A stretch of 64,000 nt of DNA from HGM04593 sp964458275 (GCA_964458275.1 CAYWIE010000002.1:21994-85993); one strand, 5' to 3'. Shown: positions 34,261-43,642, counted from the stretch's first letter. Translations and numbers: made by a program. The notes: generated by a model from the letters alone, not told the origin.

Positions 34261-34971
34261 TTATCTGTTCTTTTCATCCTTGTTGCGCATTATAATTCCT
34301 CTGCCAATGCTTATTGATTTTCCGATACCTATGTAGTCAGGCAAGAGTATGTTGGTCTTAAAACGGACAGTGAATGATTTCAGTGCAATATCTTTGTATG
34401 TGAATGGCTCCTCCTCACTTATTTCCTGAATGCAGCAATGGATTGCTGTTGTGAAGTATATTCCTATGCCTTTGGCGAAAGAGAGTATATTGGCAGTCAA
34501 TATCCGTTCGAGCATTTTTATTCTCTCTGCAAGGCTTTCTGTTTCTTGAAATTTCCGGTAGTTGCCGCTGTTGAGCGGCAACCATCCTTGTATAGTGTAT
34601 GTCAGGGGCGATTGTTGTGCATTGATTGCAATTCTTTGGGAACGCACTCCTATAAGTTCTAACTCTGTTCTGTGATTGCCGAGTGTGCATGGAATTGAAA
34701 TTCTCTCTTTCAGCAGTGTTTCGATTGCTTCTCCTCCTTCGTTTATTCCCACTATCAGTGTGTTGTTGTCGCTCGTCTTGTATTGTATAAGCGGATATGT
34801 ATAGTTGTAGCTTTCGTTAGTGTGGTTGTGAAACAGAGGATTGTTGCATGATTCCTTAATCATGCAACCGCGGAAATATGGAATTTCTTTATCTGTAATC
34901 CGTTGTTTGAATGTGGCGATAACTATTCTGGTCTCTTTTTCCATATACTGACAAATGAGCGGGACATTCAA
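34261..34971 (-). CDS. cas6: CRISPR repeat endonuclease Cas6
   Basis: The 236-residue protein has a C-terminal glycine-rich loop, GIGKSISIGRGIIM, in the position typical of Cas6 RAMP proteins. The second ferredoxin-like half contains FTVRFKTNILLPDYIGIG. Cas6 cuts precursor crRNA within each repeat. It is the first gene of the operon, 30-60 bases after a repeat-borne promoter-like box. The start could be ATG 34971 or the in-frame ATG 34944 (MEKETRIVIATF). The catalytic His cannot be assigned with certainty. Confidence 0.75.
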   Translation of the reverse strand: MNVPLICQYMEKETRIVIATFKQRITDKEIPYFRGCMIKESCNNPLFHNHTNESYNYTYPLIQYKTSDNNTLIVGINEGGEAIETLLKERISIPCTLGNHRTELELIGVRSQRIAINAQQSPLTYTIQGWLPLNSGNYRKFQETESLAERIKMLERILTANILSFAKGIGIYFTTAIHCCIQEISEEEPFTYKDIALKSFTVRFKTNILLPDYIGIGKSISIGRGIIMRNKDEKNR

Positions 34972-35003
34972 AGTTTTCTTTGAAATTTTAGAAGTTTATA
35001 CCG

Positions 35004-35118
35004 TCTATATTCGCGGTTTACTGCAAATATATGGACAAACGAGCGAGAAATATCAAGTTTACTTGAATATTTTTCACAGCGAGTGCAGTCTATTTTCGAG
35101 GTTTACCTCAAATATAGT
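35004..35118 (-). repeat. 85-bp repeat (about 1.4 units) at the head of the CRISPR operon
   Basis: Read on the minus strand the unit is cactcgctgtgaaaaatattc, palindrome caagtaaacttg, atatttctcgctcgtttgtc, then TATATTTG and the palindrome cagtaaaccg. The preceding partial unit has gaggtaaacctc. It matches the tandem array at 53.5-53.97 kb nearly base for base. Confidence 0.85.
35024..35057 (-). promoter_or_regulatory. Candidate promoter of the type III-B operon within the repeat
   Basis: On the minus strand CTTG (35054-35057) and TATATTTG (35024-35031) are 22 bases apart, one base beyond the usual range. Transcription would start about 45-50 bases before the cas6 ATG. Confidence 0.45.
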
Positions 35119-35163
35119 GATAATTCTATAAATAGCTGCTCTATTTAGAAGCTGTTTGAATTA

Positions 35164-37200
35164 TTACTCATTGATGTTGGGGAGGTAAATAATGTTGTCA
35201 AGCGCGTTCTTGCCTTCTACGTCGGTTACCACAAATGTGAACATCCATTTATTGAGACGCACTCCGCCGTCGGGGTTGTTGGGAAGTTTCATGAATACTT
35301 TGTTCCACCCTTTCTGCAGTGTAATCCGGGTGATGGGACGGGCTGTGAAATTTTCATTCAACAGTTCTTTCTCATTATCAATGGGTTTTCCTGTATTTTC
35401 CCACTCCGGAGCTTTTATCTCTTCTCCATTCAACCAAATGCGTGAACCGCGACGGTCCCATTTTCCTCTGTCCGGTGCATAATCCTTTTCGGAACGCCCA
35501 TAGTTCTGGAATTCGATTTGTGCGCCAGCCTGTTGGGTTACGGGTGAATTTATATATGTCCATGCGTACGCAGTTGTTCCGGTTTGCGGGTTTTCGAAGT
35601 GTGTGGGAATTATTCCTCCCCATGTATGACGCAGATAGATGCCGGCTCCTGTTGCCACTCTTGTGCCATATTGCTTTCCGTTGTATGTGTAGCTCTCTTT
35701 AGGTCCCTCTGTTTCGGGGGGCAGAATCTTGTCGGCATCTCCGTCATTGGGGAATGCTTCTGTTATGCACCATTGCACGTTGCACTGTTTGACGTAGGGG
35801 ATGGGCTCGTTTTTCAGCGAATGTGCCTTGTGGAAAAGAAAGCGACGTTCCCAGTCGGCAAATTCGGCAAATTCGGGAGTGTGGGAGTGCAGGGCGGTTC
35901 CGCCTTTTTCAATATATTGTGTGCCTCCGCCTTTCCATGCCCTTTCGCACGATGCAAGCACGTTTGCATACAGATTGTTCTGTACGATAATATCTTCGTG
36001 GCTGGGAAGTTTGCGGTCGTTCCATAGGGCGGTTATTGTGCCGGCTGTTTCGCTGTCTCCTTTTTCCTTATAGTAGATGTTGCTTTTATATATGCCGGCT
36101 ACGTCGGCATATATATCAAAATGGTTCACATAGTTGTACCTGCAGTCGATGTTGGGTATTCCTGATACCTTGCGGCCTGCGGTGGACCACATCTGTGTCA
36201 TGTCGAACCCTGCGTCTGCCGAAATGCGTACACCGCGTATAGGGTTCCACACAATTACCTTTTTGCCGAGTGAATGAACTTTGTCGGTCATTGTCTTAAG
36301 AAAGCCGGGGTAGGTGATGCTCTCTTCGTCCGCTCCAATGTGTATGTATGGCGCAAGGGGGAATGTCGAAGCTACTTCGTCCAATATGTTTTTCAGTTCC
36401 TGCACTCCCTCGTCGCTCTGCATGGAGTGGCCCATTGCTCTTTTGAATGATGCGCTGTGTCCGGGCATGTCTATTTCGGGGATGATTGTTACGCCTCTTT
36501 CTGCTGCGAATGTTTCAAGATTGCGGCACTCCTCCTGTGTGTAGTACATTCCGGGGAAACGGCTCATAGAACTGTCGGCTGTCAGCTGCGGGTATTTCTT
36601 CACTTCGAACCGCCATGCCTGATTCTCGGTCATGTGAAAATGGAATGTGTTTACCTTGAAACGCGACAGCAGCTCTATCTCTTTCTTAATCTCTTCGATG
36701 GGAATGAAGCTGCGTCCTACATCGTGCATGAATCCGCGCAGCTTGAATGACGGCCAGTCTACAATCTCTACGCACTCCAGCTTCTCTTCTCCTTTCCTGT
36801 AGCCCTGGGCAAGCTGCATGAGCGTTTGTGTGGCGCGTGTTACTCCAATTTCCGTTGTTGCTTCTATGGTTATTTTTTGCGGCTCTATTTTCAGGCTATA
36901 AGCCTCATTGGGGTAGCCATGTAGACGGTAGTCATAACTGCCTTCTATGCTTTTTGCAAATCTTACGGTTATACTTGGTGCACTCTTTTTATTTGTAATG
37001 CCGCCATATTTTTCGACGAATTCTTTTAGAAGTACATTCTTGCTGCCATCGTCTATCCTTATCTTTCTATTAAGGTCGAATTCTGTGCTGTTTGTCAGCT
37101 TGACGATTTTAGGCGTGGGCAGCAATTCTGTAACTTTTCCTTCGACATTTGCAGCAATGCCGAACATGGCGATGATGGCTGTAAAAATGTATTTTTTCAT
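35164..37200 (-). CDS. Secreted beta-N-acetylhexosaminidase, GH20
   Basis: The 678-residue enzyme has a signal peptide (MKKYIFTAIIAMFGIAANVEG). A GH20 N-terminal domain follows (LLPTPKIVKL and EIGVTRATQTLMQL). The TIM barrel includes KLRGFMHDVGRSFIP and the catalytic Asp-Glu pair in YIHIGADEESITY. It removes terminal GlcNAc or GalNAc from glycans such as mucin. The C-terminal part (from about residue 520) is a beta-sandwich that may bind carbohydrate. It is followed on the same strand by no sugar-transport genes. nagB at 14.5 kb could use the released sugar. Confidence 0.93.
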   Translation of the reverse strand: MKKYIFTAIIAMFGIAANVEGKVTELLPTPKIVKLTNSTEFDLNRKIRIDDGSKNVLLKEFVEKYGGITNKKSAPSITVRFAKSIEGSYDYRLHGYPNEAYSLKIEPQKITIEATTEIGVTRATQTLMQLAQGYRKGEEKLECVEIVDWPSFKLRGFMHDVGRSFIPIEEIKKEIELLSRFKVNTFHFHMTENQAWRFEVKKYPQLTADSSMSRFPGMYYTQEECRNLETFAAERGVTIIPEIDMPGHSASFKRAMGHSMQSDEGVQELKNILDEVASTFPLAPYIHIGADEESITYPGFLKTMTDKVHSLGKKVIVWNPIRGVRISADAGFDMTQMWSTAGRKVSGIPNIDCRYNYVNHFDIYADVAGIYKSNIYYKEKGDSETAGTITALWNDRKLPSHEDIIVQNNLYANVLASCERAWKGGGTQYIEKGGTALHSHTPEFAEFADWERRFLFHKAHSLKNEPIPYVKQCNVQWCITEAFPNDGDADKILPPETEGPKESYTYNGKQYGTRVATGAGIYLRHTWGGIIPTHFENPQTGTTAYAWTYINSPVTQQAGAQIEFQNYGRSEKDYAPDRGKWDRRGSRIWLNGEEIKAPEWENTGKPIDNEKELLNENFTARPITRITLQKGWNKVFMKLPNNPDGGVRLNKWMFTFVVTDVEGKNALDNIIYLPNINE

Positions 37201-37220
37201 ATTATTTTATGTTTGAGTTT

Positions 37221-39278
37221 TCACTTCTCTGCAGTTCCAATATATTCGAAAGTAGTCTGTACCGCTGAATGATCAGAGGGCCAGATGTCATCGATTTCGG
37301 GCATGGTCTGCAAAATCTTTGAAGAAAGAATCCGTATGTTTCCTTTGCTGTATATATAGTCAATCCGTCCGAAGTCCAGTTGCCCGTAAATGCCGGCAAA
37401 GGTTCCTTCGGGACGCATGACCTCGTCCTTGTGGATGGCTCTGAATGTGTCGGTGTATCCCTTTTCTTGCATATAGCGCGATGTGGGAAACAGCACAGGT
37501 CCATATCCGGCATGCAAATGGGCTGCCCGTACAGTCCAGTCAAGATGGCTGTACGAATTGAAGTCTCCGCCAATAATCACCGCTACTTCCCGCTGTTTCA
37601 GCACCGGTTCAATGTCCTTTTCTATCATGATGCGGGCATCTGCCATTGGAACCACAGAGTCCTCTTTCACCCAGCCTTCCGTATCGTGCAATACATCCTG
37701 GTACGAACCCGTGTAGTCGGGGTGATTGGAATATCGCAGCCAGCAGTCGTCCACTAAAACCTCTTTTCCGTTTGGCAGTCCTATCATTGCTGGATTTGAG
37801 CGGAAAGAGTGGTGGGTAGGAAGCTTTTCCAACGGATAGCGGCTGAATAGTGCCAGATTGTCTTTTGCCGAATTGGTTTGCAGATGGAAATCCAGTGCCG
37901 AAGCAATGCTTTCTTGTAGACCGTAGCCTTCTTGCATGGTCACTATGTCTGCACCGGATGTACGGATTAATTCTATAATGCGTTCCTTTCCCTTCATGGG
38001 TACATGTCTGCCACCATGCCAGATGTTCCATTGCAGTACACTGAATACATTGGCATCGGAGACTGAATTTTTCGTAACCAGAATTGGTATATAATAGGGG
38101 CGGTTTGTTGTCGGGGAATATTTCCTTGTACCCAGTAACAGCCCTTCCAACACCGCTCTTACTGTATCGTTCAGCCCGGCATCTGCCGATATATCTGCTG
38201 TCACCAATAGGTAATTGGCTCCTTCTTTCAGCTCTTTCTGCAAATTTGGCGACAACTCTATTTCCAATTTCCCGTGTTCGGGCAACCTATCGGTACGGTA
38301 CAACAGTTCGCGTTGCTTGCTCCGGGCTGTCTGTCCCGTATAATAGACCGATACGGAAGATATGTCCCTCAGACTGCTTGTCTCTTGCAGATTGAGCGTA
38401 AAACCTTTGACGAAAATCGGTTTGCGCTTTCCTTGTGTACAAATCCGCATCTTCATCATCTGGTTTTCCTTGCTTCCTCGTACTACGTCCCACTCGCTTT
38501 CAATGGGCACCACACTGAAGATACGTTGATTCCCTTCATATGGCGTGAAATCCTTATTGTTGGCTGAGACTGCGTGTGCAACCGGCTTATTGCCGCTATA
38601 GTTGACCCGCCCGTTCCGCAAGTGGTAGGACAAGTATCCGCTTCCCATCCAATTCAATGCTGTATCGTCTATGCCGGCATCAAAGTTATAATATGCAACC
38701 AAGTCTGATAGTGATTTGTGCTTGGGCGAAAGCGGAACAGCTCTCCATTGCCTTATTGTCTTCTCGGACAGAGCAGTTTTCCACACCCTTACCTCATCTA
38801 TCATTCCTCCAAAAACAGATTCTGAAGTTTCATTTACTCCTATCGCTCCGGGAATGATTGTTATCGCAGTGTCTTTACTGGCATTTAGCTTTCCGTCCAG
38901 ATATAGGCACATCTGTTCTCCGTTACAGGTCAATGCTACATGATGCCATTGTTCATCAAGTTCTGTTTCAGAAATCAATCCTGCTTTCATGCTGCACAAC
39001 CTGCCTTTCGAAATAACCAGTGGCAGATTGTCTGCCTGCGAATATGTGCTGTATTCTCCTCCGCCAAATATCACTTCCTGTTCTTTCCAATCGCTGTCAT
39101 CTCCCTTTATCCATGCTTCAAGGGTCCACGGGGCTTCAATAAATCCAATCCCGGTCCGCACATTGTTGTCTTCGCCGTCCAGTTTTAATGCAAGATTTTG
39201 GGAATGTAACAATTGAAGGCATGAGAACAGACCTATGATTGCCGTAAATATCAGTTTGCTGTTTTTTGCTTTTCTCAT
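37221..39278 (-). CDS. Secreted LamG / endonuclease-exonuclease-phosphatase fusion protein
   Basis: The 685-residue protein has a signal peptide (LIFTAIIGLFSCLQLLHSQ). A concanavalin-like LamG domain follows (ALKLDGEDNNVRTG to FGGMIDEVRVWKT, residues 29-170). A middle domain resembles the sialidase-associated BNR_assoc_N fold (PIFVKGFTLNLQETSSLRD). A C-terminal EEP domain runs from QWNIWHGGRHVPM (about residue 420), with catalytic MQEGYG, GGDFNSYSHLDW and SDHSAV motifs. EEP enzymes split phosphodiesters such as sphingomyelin or nucleic acid. The gene is 20 bases from the GH20 start, so the two probably form one unit. Confidence 0.85.
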   Translation of the reverse strand: MRKAKNSKLIFTAIIGLFSCLQLLHSQNLALKLDGEDNNVRTGIGFIEAPWTLEAWIKGDDSDWKEQEVIFGGGEYSTYSQADNLPLVISKGRLCSMKAGLISETELDEQWHHVALTCNGEQMCLYLDGKLNASKDTAITIIPGAIGVNETSESVFGGMIDEVRVWKTALSEKTIRQWRAVPLSPKHKSLSDLVAYYNFDAGIDDTALNWMGSGYLSYHLRNGRVNYSGNKPVAHAVSANNKDFTPYEGNQRIFSVVPIESEWDVVRGSKENQMMKMRICTQGKRKPIFVKGFTLNLQETSSLRDISSVSVYYTGQTARSKQRELLYRTDRLPEHGKLEIELSPNLQKELKEGANYLLVTADISADAGLNDTVRAVLEGLLLGTRKYSPTTNRPYYIPILVTKNSVSDANVFSVLQWNIWHGGRHVPMKGKERIIELIRTSGADIVTMQEGYGLQESIASALDFHLQTNSAKDNLALFSRYPLEKLPTHHSFRSNPAMIGLPNGKEVLVDDCWLRYSNHPDYTGSYQDVLHDTEGWVKEDSVVPMADARIMIEKDIEPVLKQREVAVIIGGDFNSYSHLDWTVRAAHLHAGYGPVLFPTSRYMQEKGYTDTFRAIHKDEVMRPEGTFAGIYGQLDFGRIDYIYSKGNIRILSSKILQTMPEIDDIWPSDHSAVQTTFEYIGTAEK

Positions 39279-39361
39279 CTGAAAGATTCTGCGATTTTTT
39301 GTGTGATATTCAATGAAAAACAGTTTTGTCCTTGTTTTGTCAAGACCGATGCTGCTTCTAA

Positions 39362-39395
39362 AAATAATATGCCCACCGGATTTGTGGGCATATTA
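39362..39395 (-). terminator. Terminator of the carboxyltransferase gene
   Basis: Arms taatatgcccac and gtgggcatatta are followed on the minus strand by ttttt. It lies about 30 bases after the gene's stop codon. Confidence 0.8.
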
Positions 39396-39423
39396 AGAAG
39401 TTGTTTAAATTTTTGTGAAATAA

Positions 39424-41202
39424 TTATTCGAACAGCCCGTCGCGTTGGATGTAGGCAATAATGTCGCCGCGACGTACCTGCTGACCTTGCTGTGCGCATA
39501 CTTCAACCACTCGACCGCCCAATCCGGCAGACACCGGTTGCAGCTCGCCCCACGGGGTGATTATTGTACAGAACAGTTCATCTTCGGTTAGTTTCTTGCC
39601 TATTGCAGGGGGCATTGATGCTCCGTCGAACGACACTTCCCACAATAATTGTCCCTTTTCGGGTGCTGCTATGGGCTCGGCTTTTGCGTGCTTGATTGCC
39701 TTGATCTCTTCTATGCTGATGCCTTGTTTTGCAAGTTCGCCCTCTTTTGCCTTTTCGATGTCTGCGAGGAAACGCTCTTTTGCCGCACCGCTCTTGTAGT
39801 CGCGATATTGACGGTCGTGCATGGCAAATTCAAACAATTCTTCATCGTCCTCTCCGCGTTCCCATCCGAGTTCTTCCATCTCTTTGATGTATTTGTCGAG
39901 TGCATCGGGATAGAAGTTCTGCGGGTCGGTTGTGGTAAATTCGTATCCTTTTTCTTTGGCAAGTTCCACAATCTCCGGAGCTACTTCTCCCGGCAGCTGA
40001 CCGCTCTTGCCGAGTATCATTCCCCACATGCTTTCGTCCATGCGGCTGAAGCGGGGCTCGTCCTGTGCGTTGCTGAGCAGGTTCATAAGCGCAATGTTCT
40101 TCACATATTGGCTGAAGGGTGTAACAAGGGGAGGGTAGCCCACACGTGGCCACACGTATGCAACTTCGTTGAAGAGTGCCACCATCAGTTCGTCGAGTGT
40201 GTTGTAGACAGGCTTGCCTTTGCTTTGCAGAATTCCGTTTATTCCTTTGTAAACACCTGCAAGGTCCGACATCATTGAACCCATCATTCCTCCGGGCAAT
40301 CCGCTTGTGAGCAGCAACGAACTCATAAGTTTGTTGTTGTTGTCCATGAAGTAGCCCAACCATTCGTCTATGAACTGTTGTGTCAGGCTGCGGGCTTTCA
40401 TGTATGCGTTCATGTCTATCTCTGCCACCTTGAAGCCTGCATCCTTCAACATTGCCTGCACGCTGATGATGTCCGGATGTACTTTTCCCCATGACAATGG
40501 CTCAATGGCTGTGTCTATTATGTCGCAACCGTTTTCGCAGACTTCGAGTATAGATGCCATTGAAAGTCCGGGACCGCTGTGTCCGTGGTATTGTATGATA
40601 ACATCGGGGTGTTTTTCCTTTATGCTTTTTACCAGACGGCCGAGGAATGAGGGACGTCCGATTCCTGCCATGTCCTTAAGGCAAATTTCGGGTGCTCCTG
40701 CCTCAATGAGCTTGTCTGCCATTTCGCTGTAATACTCCACAGTGTGAATGGGAGACGATGTTATGCAGAGTGTTGCTTGGGGAATCATTCCTGCTTCGAG
40801 TGCATATTTTATCGAGGGGATGATGTTTCTCACGTCGTTCAGTCCGCAGAATATGCGGGTGATGTCCGTGCCCTGTGCTTTTTTTACCTTATACATCAAG
40901 CGGCGTACATCTGCCGGAACGGGGAACATACGCAGAGCATTCAATGCTCTGTCCAGCATGTGTGTCTGTATACCTGCTTCGTGAAAATATTTTGTAAACG
41001 AGCGAACAGCCTTGTTGGGGTTCTCTCCTGCCATCAGATTAACTTGTTCGAATGCGCCGCCATTGGTCTCAACGCGTGCGAAACATCCCATTTCTACTAT
41101 CACCGGTGCTATTTTTTCCAATTGTTCGGCAAGAGGTTGGAATTTGCCGGATGATTGGAACATATCGCGATAAACTAAACTGAATTTTATCTCCTTTTTC
41201 AT
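39424..41202 (-). CDS. Pyruvate carboxylase subunit B / oxaloacetate decarboxylase alpha-like protein with degenerate biotinyl domain
   Basis: The 592-residue protein has the carboxyltransferase TIM barrel (VYRDMFQSSGKFQP, metal-site Asp at residue 12; LKDMAGIGRPSFLG; QYHGHSGPGLSMASIL) and the conserved PYC_OADA domain (NEVAYVWPRVGYPPLVTPF). The C-terminal biotin/lipoyl-like segment, ITPWGELQPVSAGLGG followed by QQGQQVRRGDIIAYIQ, lacks the AMKM-type Lys that carries biotin; TPWGEL stands in that place. The enzyme may take carboxybiotin from a separate carrier protein. Such subunits work in pyruvate carboxylation or Na+-pumping decarboxylation. Confidence 0.85.
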   Translation of the reverse strand: MKKEIKFSLVYRDMFQSSGKFQPLAEQLEKIAPVIVEMGCFARVETNGGAFEQVNLMAGENPNKAVRSFTKYFHEAGIQTHMLDRALNALRMFPVPADVRRLMYKVKKAQGTDITRIFCGLNDVRNIIPSIKYALEAGMIPQATLCITSSPIHTVEYYSEMADKLIEAGAPEICLKDMAGIGRPSFLGRLVKSIKEKHPDVIIQYHGHSGPGLSMASILEVCENGCDIIDTAIEPLSWGKVHPDIISVQAMLKDAGFKVAEIDMNAYMKARSLTQQFIDEWLGYFMDNNNKLMSSLLLTSGLPGGMMGSMMSDLAGVYKGINGILQSKGKPVYNTLDELMVALFNEVAYVWPRVGYPPLVTPFSQYVKNIALMNLLSNAQDEPRFSRMDESMWGMILGKSGQLPGEVAPEIVELAKEKGYEFTTTDPQNFYPDALDKYIKEMEELGWERGEDDEELFEFAMHDRQYRDYKSGAAKERFLADIEKAKEGELAKQGISIEEIKAIKHAKAEPIAAPEKGQLLWEVSFDGASMPPAIGKKLTEDELFCTIITPWGELQPVSAGLGGRVVEVCAQQGQQVRRGDIIAYIQRDGLFE

Positions 41203-41523
41203 AATCTAATAAATTTGGAAATTCTTTACTATTTCTTAGAAGCCGTAATAACATAGCAAATATGGAAATGTCTTTGAATGAAATTCAAATAGCTTCTTTG
41301 CGTAAAGGTAGTGCAAAAAAAGATAAATTCAAATGAATTTTCAGAAGATTTATCCTTCGTTCTGTTAATGTATGTTTTGTGGCTAAGGTGCACCCGTTAC
41401 TGTCTTCTTAAGGTTGCAACCTGATATTCTGTGCTTTTTCAAATTCTTTCCTGCTTTTTCATATTTCTCTTTGTTGTAGGAAAATATTCCAATGTTTTGG
41501 TATGACATTGCAACACTTGGATG

Positions 41524-41531
41524 TATCTTTG
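41524..41531 (+). promoter_or_regulatory. -7 box upstream of the DPP III gene
   Basis: TATCTTTG lies 60 bases before the ATG. A TTTG at 19-21 bases upstream is not clear. The preceding 300 bases hold no gene that I can support. Confidence 0.45.
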
Positions 41532-41590
41532 CAGATGCGCTGCTTTTTGTGCAGACAAAAAAACAAAGCAAAATCCAATAAACATTTTAT

Positions 41591-43642
41591 ATGCGTAAAC
41601 TAATGATTACTTTATCTACAGCCACAGCACTTCTATCGGCATGCAGTGGCGGTGTACAGAAACTGGAAGAGACTGTTGCTGATGACTTTAAATACCAGGT
41701 GGAGAAGTTCGCAGATTTGGAGATACTTCGATATCAGGTGCCTGGCTTCGAAGAACTCTCGTTGCAGCAGCGTACATTGCTCTATTATCTCTCTAAGGCA
41801 GCTTTAGAGGGACGTGATATTCTGTTCGACCAGAATTGTAAATATAACTTGCAGATAAGAAGAACTCTTGAGGCTATCTATGAAAATTATAAGGGCGACC
41901 GCAGCGATGAGCAGTACAAGGCTCTCGAACTCTATCTGAAGCGCGTTTGGTTCAGCAACGGTATTCACCACCACTATGCCGAGGATAAATTCAAACCCGG
42001 TTTTTCCGCCAAGTTCTTTGCTGAATGTGTGAGTGCATTGAATCCCGAAACTTTGCCGTTGAAAGAGGGACAGACTGTGCAGCAGCTGATTGACGAGCTT
42101 ACTCCCGTCATTCAGGACTCTACTGTGTTGGCAAAGCGCACTGTGCAGAGCGGCAACGAGGACCTTATCCTTGCTTCGGCAAACAACTATTACGATGGTG
42201 TTACACAGGCAGAGGTAGAGACATTCTATGCTGCCATGAAAGACCCTGATGATGAAAAGCCGGTTATGTATGGACTCAACAGCAGGCTTGTGAAAGAGGA
42301 TGGAGTTATAAAGGAAAAGGTATGGAAAGTCGGCGGACTCTATTCCGACGCCATAGAACGCATTGTTGCATGGCTGGAGAAGGCTGCCGGGGTAGCAGAG
42401 AACGATGCTCAGAAGGCTGTGATAGAGTCGTTGATTGAGTATTATCGCACAGGCGACCTTAAAAAGTTCGACGACTATGCGATATTGTGGGTCCACGATT
42501 TGGATTCGCGCATTGATTTTGTCAACGGATTTACCGAATCATACGGAGACCCTCTTGGAATGAAGGCCAGTTGGGAAAGTGTAGTGAACTTCAAGAATCT
42601 CGAAGCAACAGAGCGTACAGAGATTATCAGCAACAATGCACAATGGTTCGAAGACAACTCCCCTGTTGCAAAGGAATTCAAGAAAGAGAAGGTGAAGGGT
42701 GTTTCGGCGAAGGTAATAACTGTTGCAATGTTGGGCGGTGATTGTTATCCGGCTACTCCCATAGGAATAAACCTCCCTAATTCGAACTGGATTAGAGTTG
42801 CTCATGGCTCAAAATCGGTAACCATTGAGAACATAACCGAGGCATACGACCGTGCAAGTGCCGGCAGCGGACAGACGAAAGAATTTGCTTGGAGCGATGT
42901 TGAGGTAAATATGCTGAAGGAATATGGTTTTGTAACCGATAATCTACATACCGATTTGCACGAATGTTTGGGACATGGTTCTGGTAAACTGCTTCCCGGT
43001 GTGGATCCCGACGCGTTGCGCTCTTATGGCTCGACTGTGGAAGAGGCGCGTGCCGACCTCTTTGCCCTCTACTATCTTGCCGACGAAAAGATGATTGAGC
43101 TCGGTCTGCTCGCTAATAAGGATGCATATAAGGCTGAGTATTACAAATATATGATGAATGGTCTGATGACACAATTGACTCGTGTGGAACTCGGCAACAA
43201 TGTTGAGGAGGCTCACATGCGCAATCGCCAGCTGATAGCCCGATGGGCATTGGAGAATAGTGGCAAAGATTGTGTCGAATTGACGAAGAAGAATGGTAAG
43301 ACCTATGTTGTAGTCCACGACTATGACAAGCTTAGAGATTCATTCGGAAAGTTGCTGGCAGAGGTACAGCGTATAAAGTCTACCGGAGATTACGAGGCTG
43401 CAAAACAGCTGGTCGAGAATTACGGTGTAAAAGTTGATGCCGATTTGCACAAAGAGATACTCGAACGTTTTGCTCCGTTGAATGTCGCTCCGTACAGAGG
43501 CTTTGTCAATCCTCGATATGTGGTTACGACAGATGGTGATGGTACAATCACTGATGTGCAGCTCGACTATACTGAGGGATATGCCGAGCAAATGATGCGT
43601 TATTCCAAAGAGTACTCTTCGTTGCCGTCGGTAAACAAATAG
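41591..43642 (+). CDS. Dipeptidyl peptidase III (peptidase family M49), lipoprotein
   Basis: The 683-residue zinc exopeptidase releases dipeptides from the N-terminus of short peptides. HECLGH at residues 457-462 is the M49 zinc motif, with the third ligand in STVEEARADLFALYY. The N-terminus (LSTATALLSAC) is a lipoprotein signal, so the enzyme is probably in the envelope, where imported peptides are trimmed. A characterised Bacteroides thetaiotaomicron orthologue has a very similar length. It stands alone with its own terminator. Confidence 0.93.
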   Translation: MRKLMITLSTATALLSACSGGVQKLEETVADDFKYQVEKFADLEILRYQVPGFEELSLQQRTLLYYLSKAALEGRDILFDQNCKYNLQIRRTLEAIYENYKGDRSDEQYKALELYLKRVWFSNGIHHHYAEDKFKPGFSAKFFAECVSALNPETLPLKEGQTVQQLIDELTPVIQDSTVLAKRTVQSGNEDLILASANNYYDGVTQAEVETFYAAMKDPDDEKPVMYGLNSRLVKEDGVIKEKVWKVGGLYSDAIERIVAWLEKAAGVAENDAQKAVIESLIEYYRTGDLKKFDDYAILWVHDLDSRIDFVNGFTESYGDPLGMKASWESVVNFKNLEATERTEIISNNAQWFEDNSPVAKEFKKEKVKGVSAKVITVAMLGGDCYPATPIGINLPNSNWIRVAHGSKSVTIENITEAYDRASAGSGQTKEFAWSDVEVNMLKEYGFVTDNLHTDLHECLGHGSGKLLPGVDPDALRSYGSTVEEARADLFALYYLADEKMIELGLLANKDAYKAEYYKYMMNGLMTQLTRVELGNNVEEAHMRNRQLIARWALENSGKDCVELTKKNGKTYVVVHDYDKLRDSFGKLLAEVQRIKSTGDYEAAKQLVENYGVKVDADLHKEILERFAPLNVAPYRGFVNPRYVVTTDGDGTITDVQLDYTEGYAEQMMRYSKEYSSLPSVNK

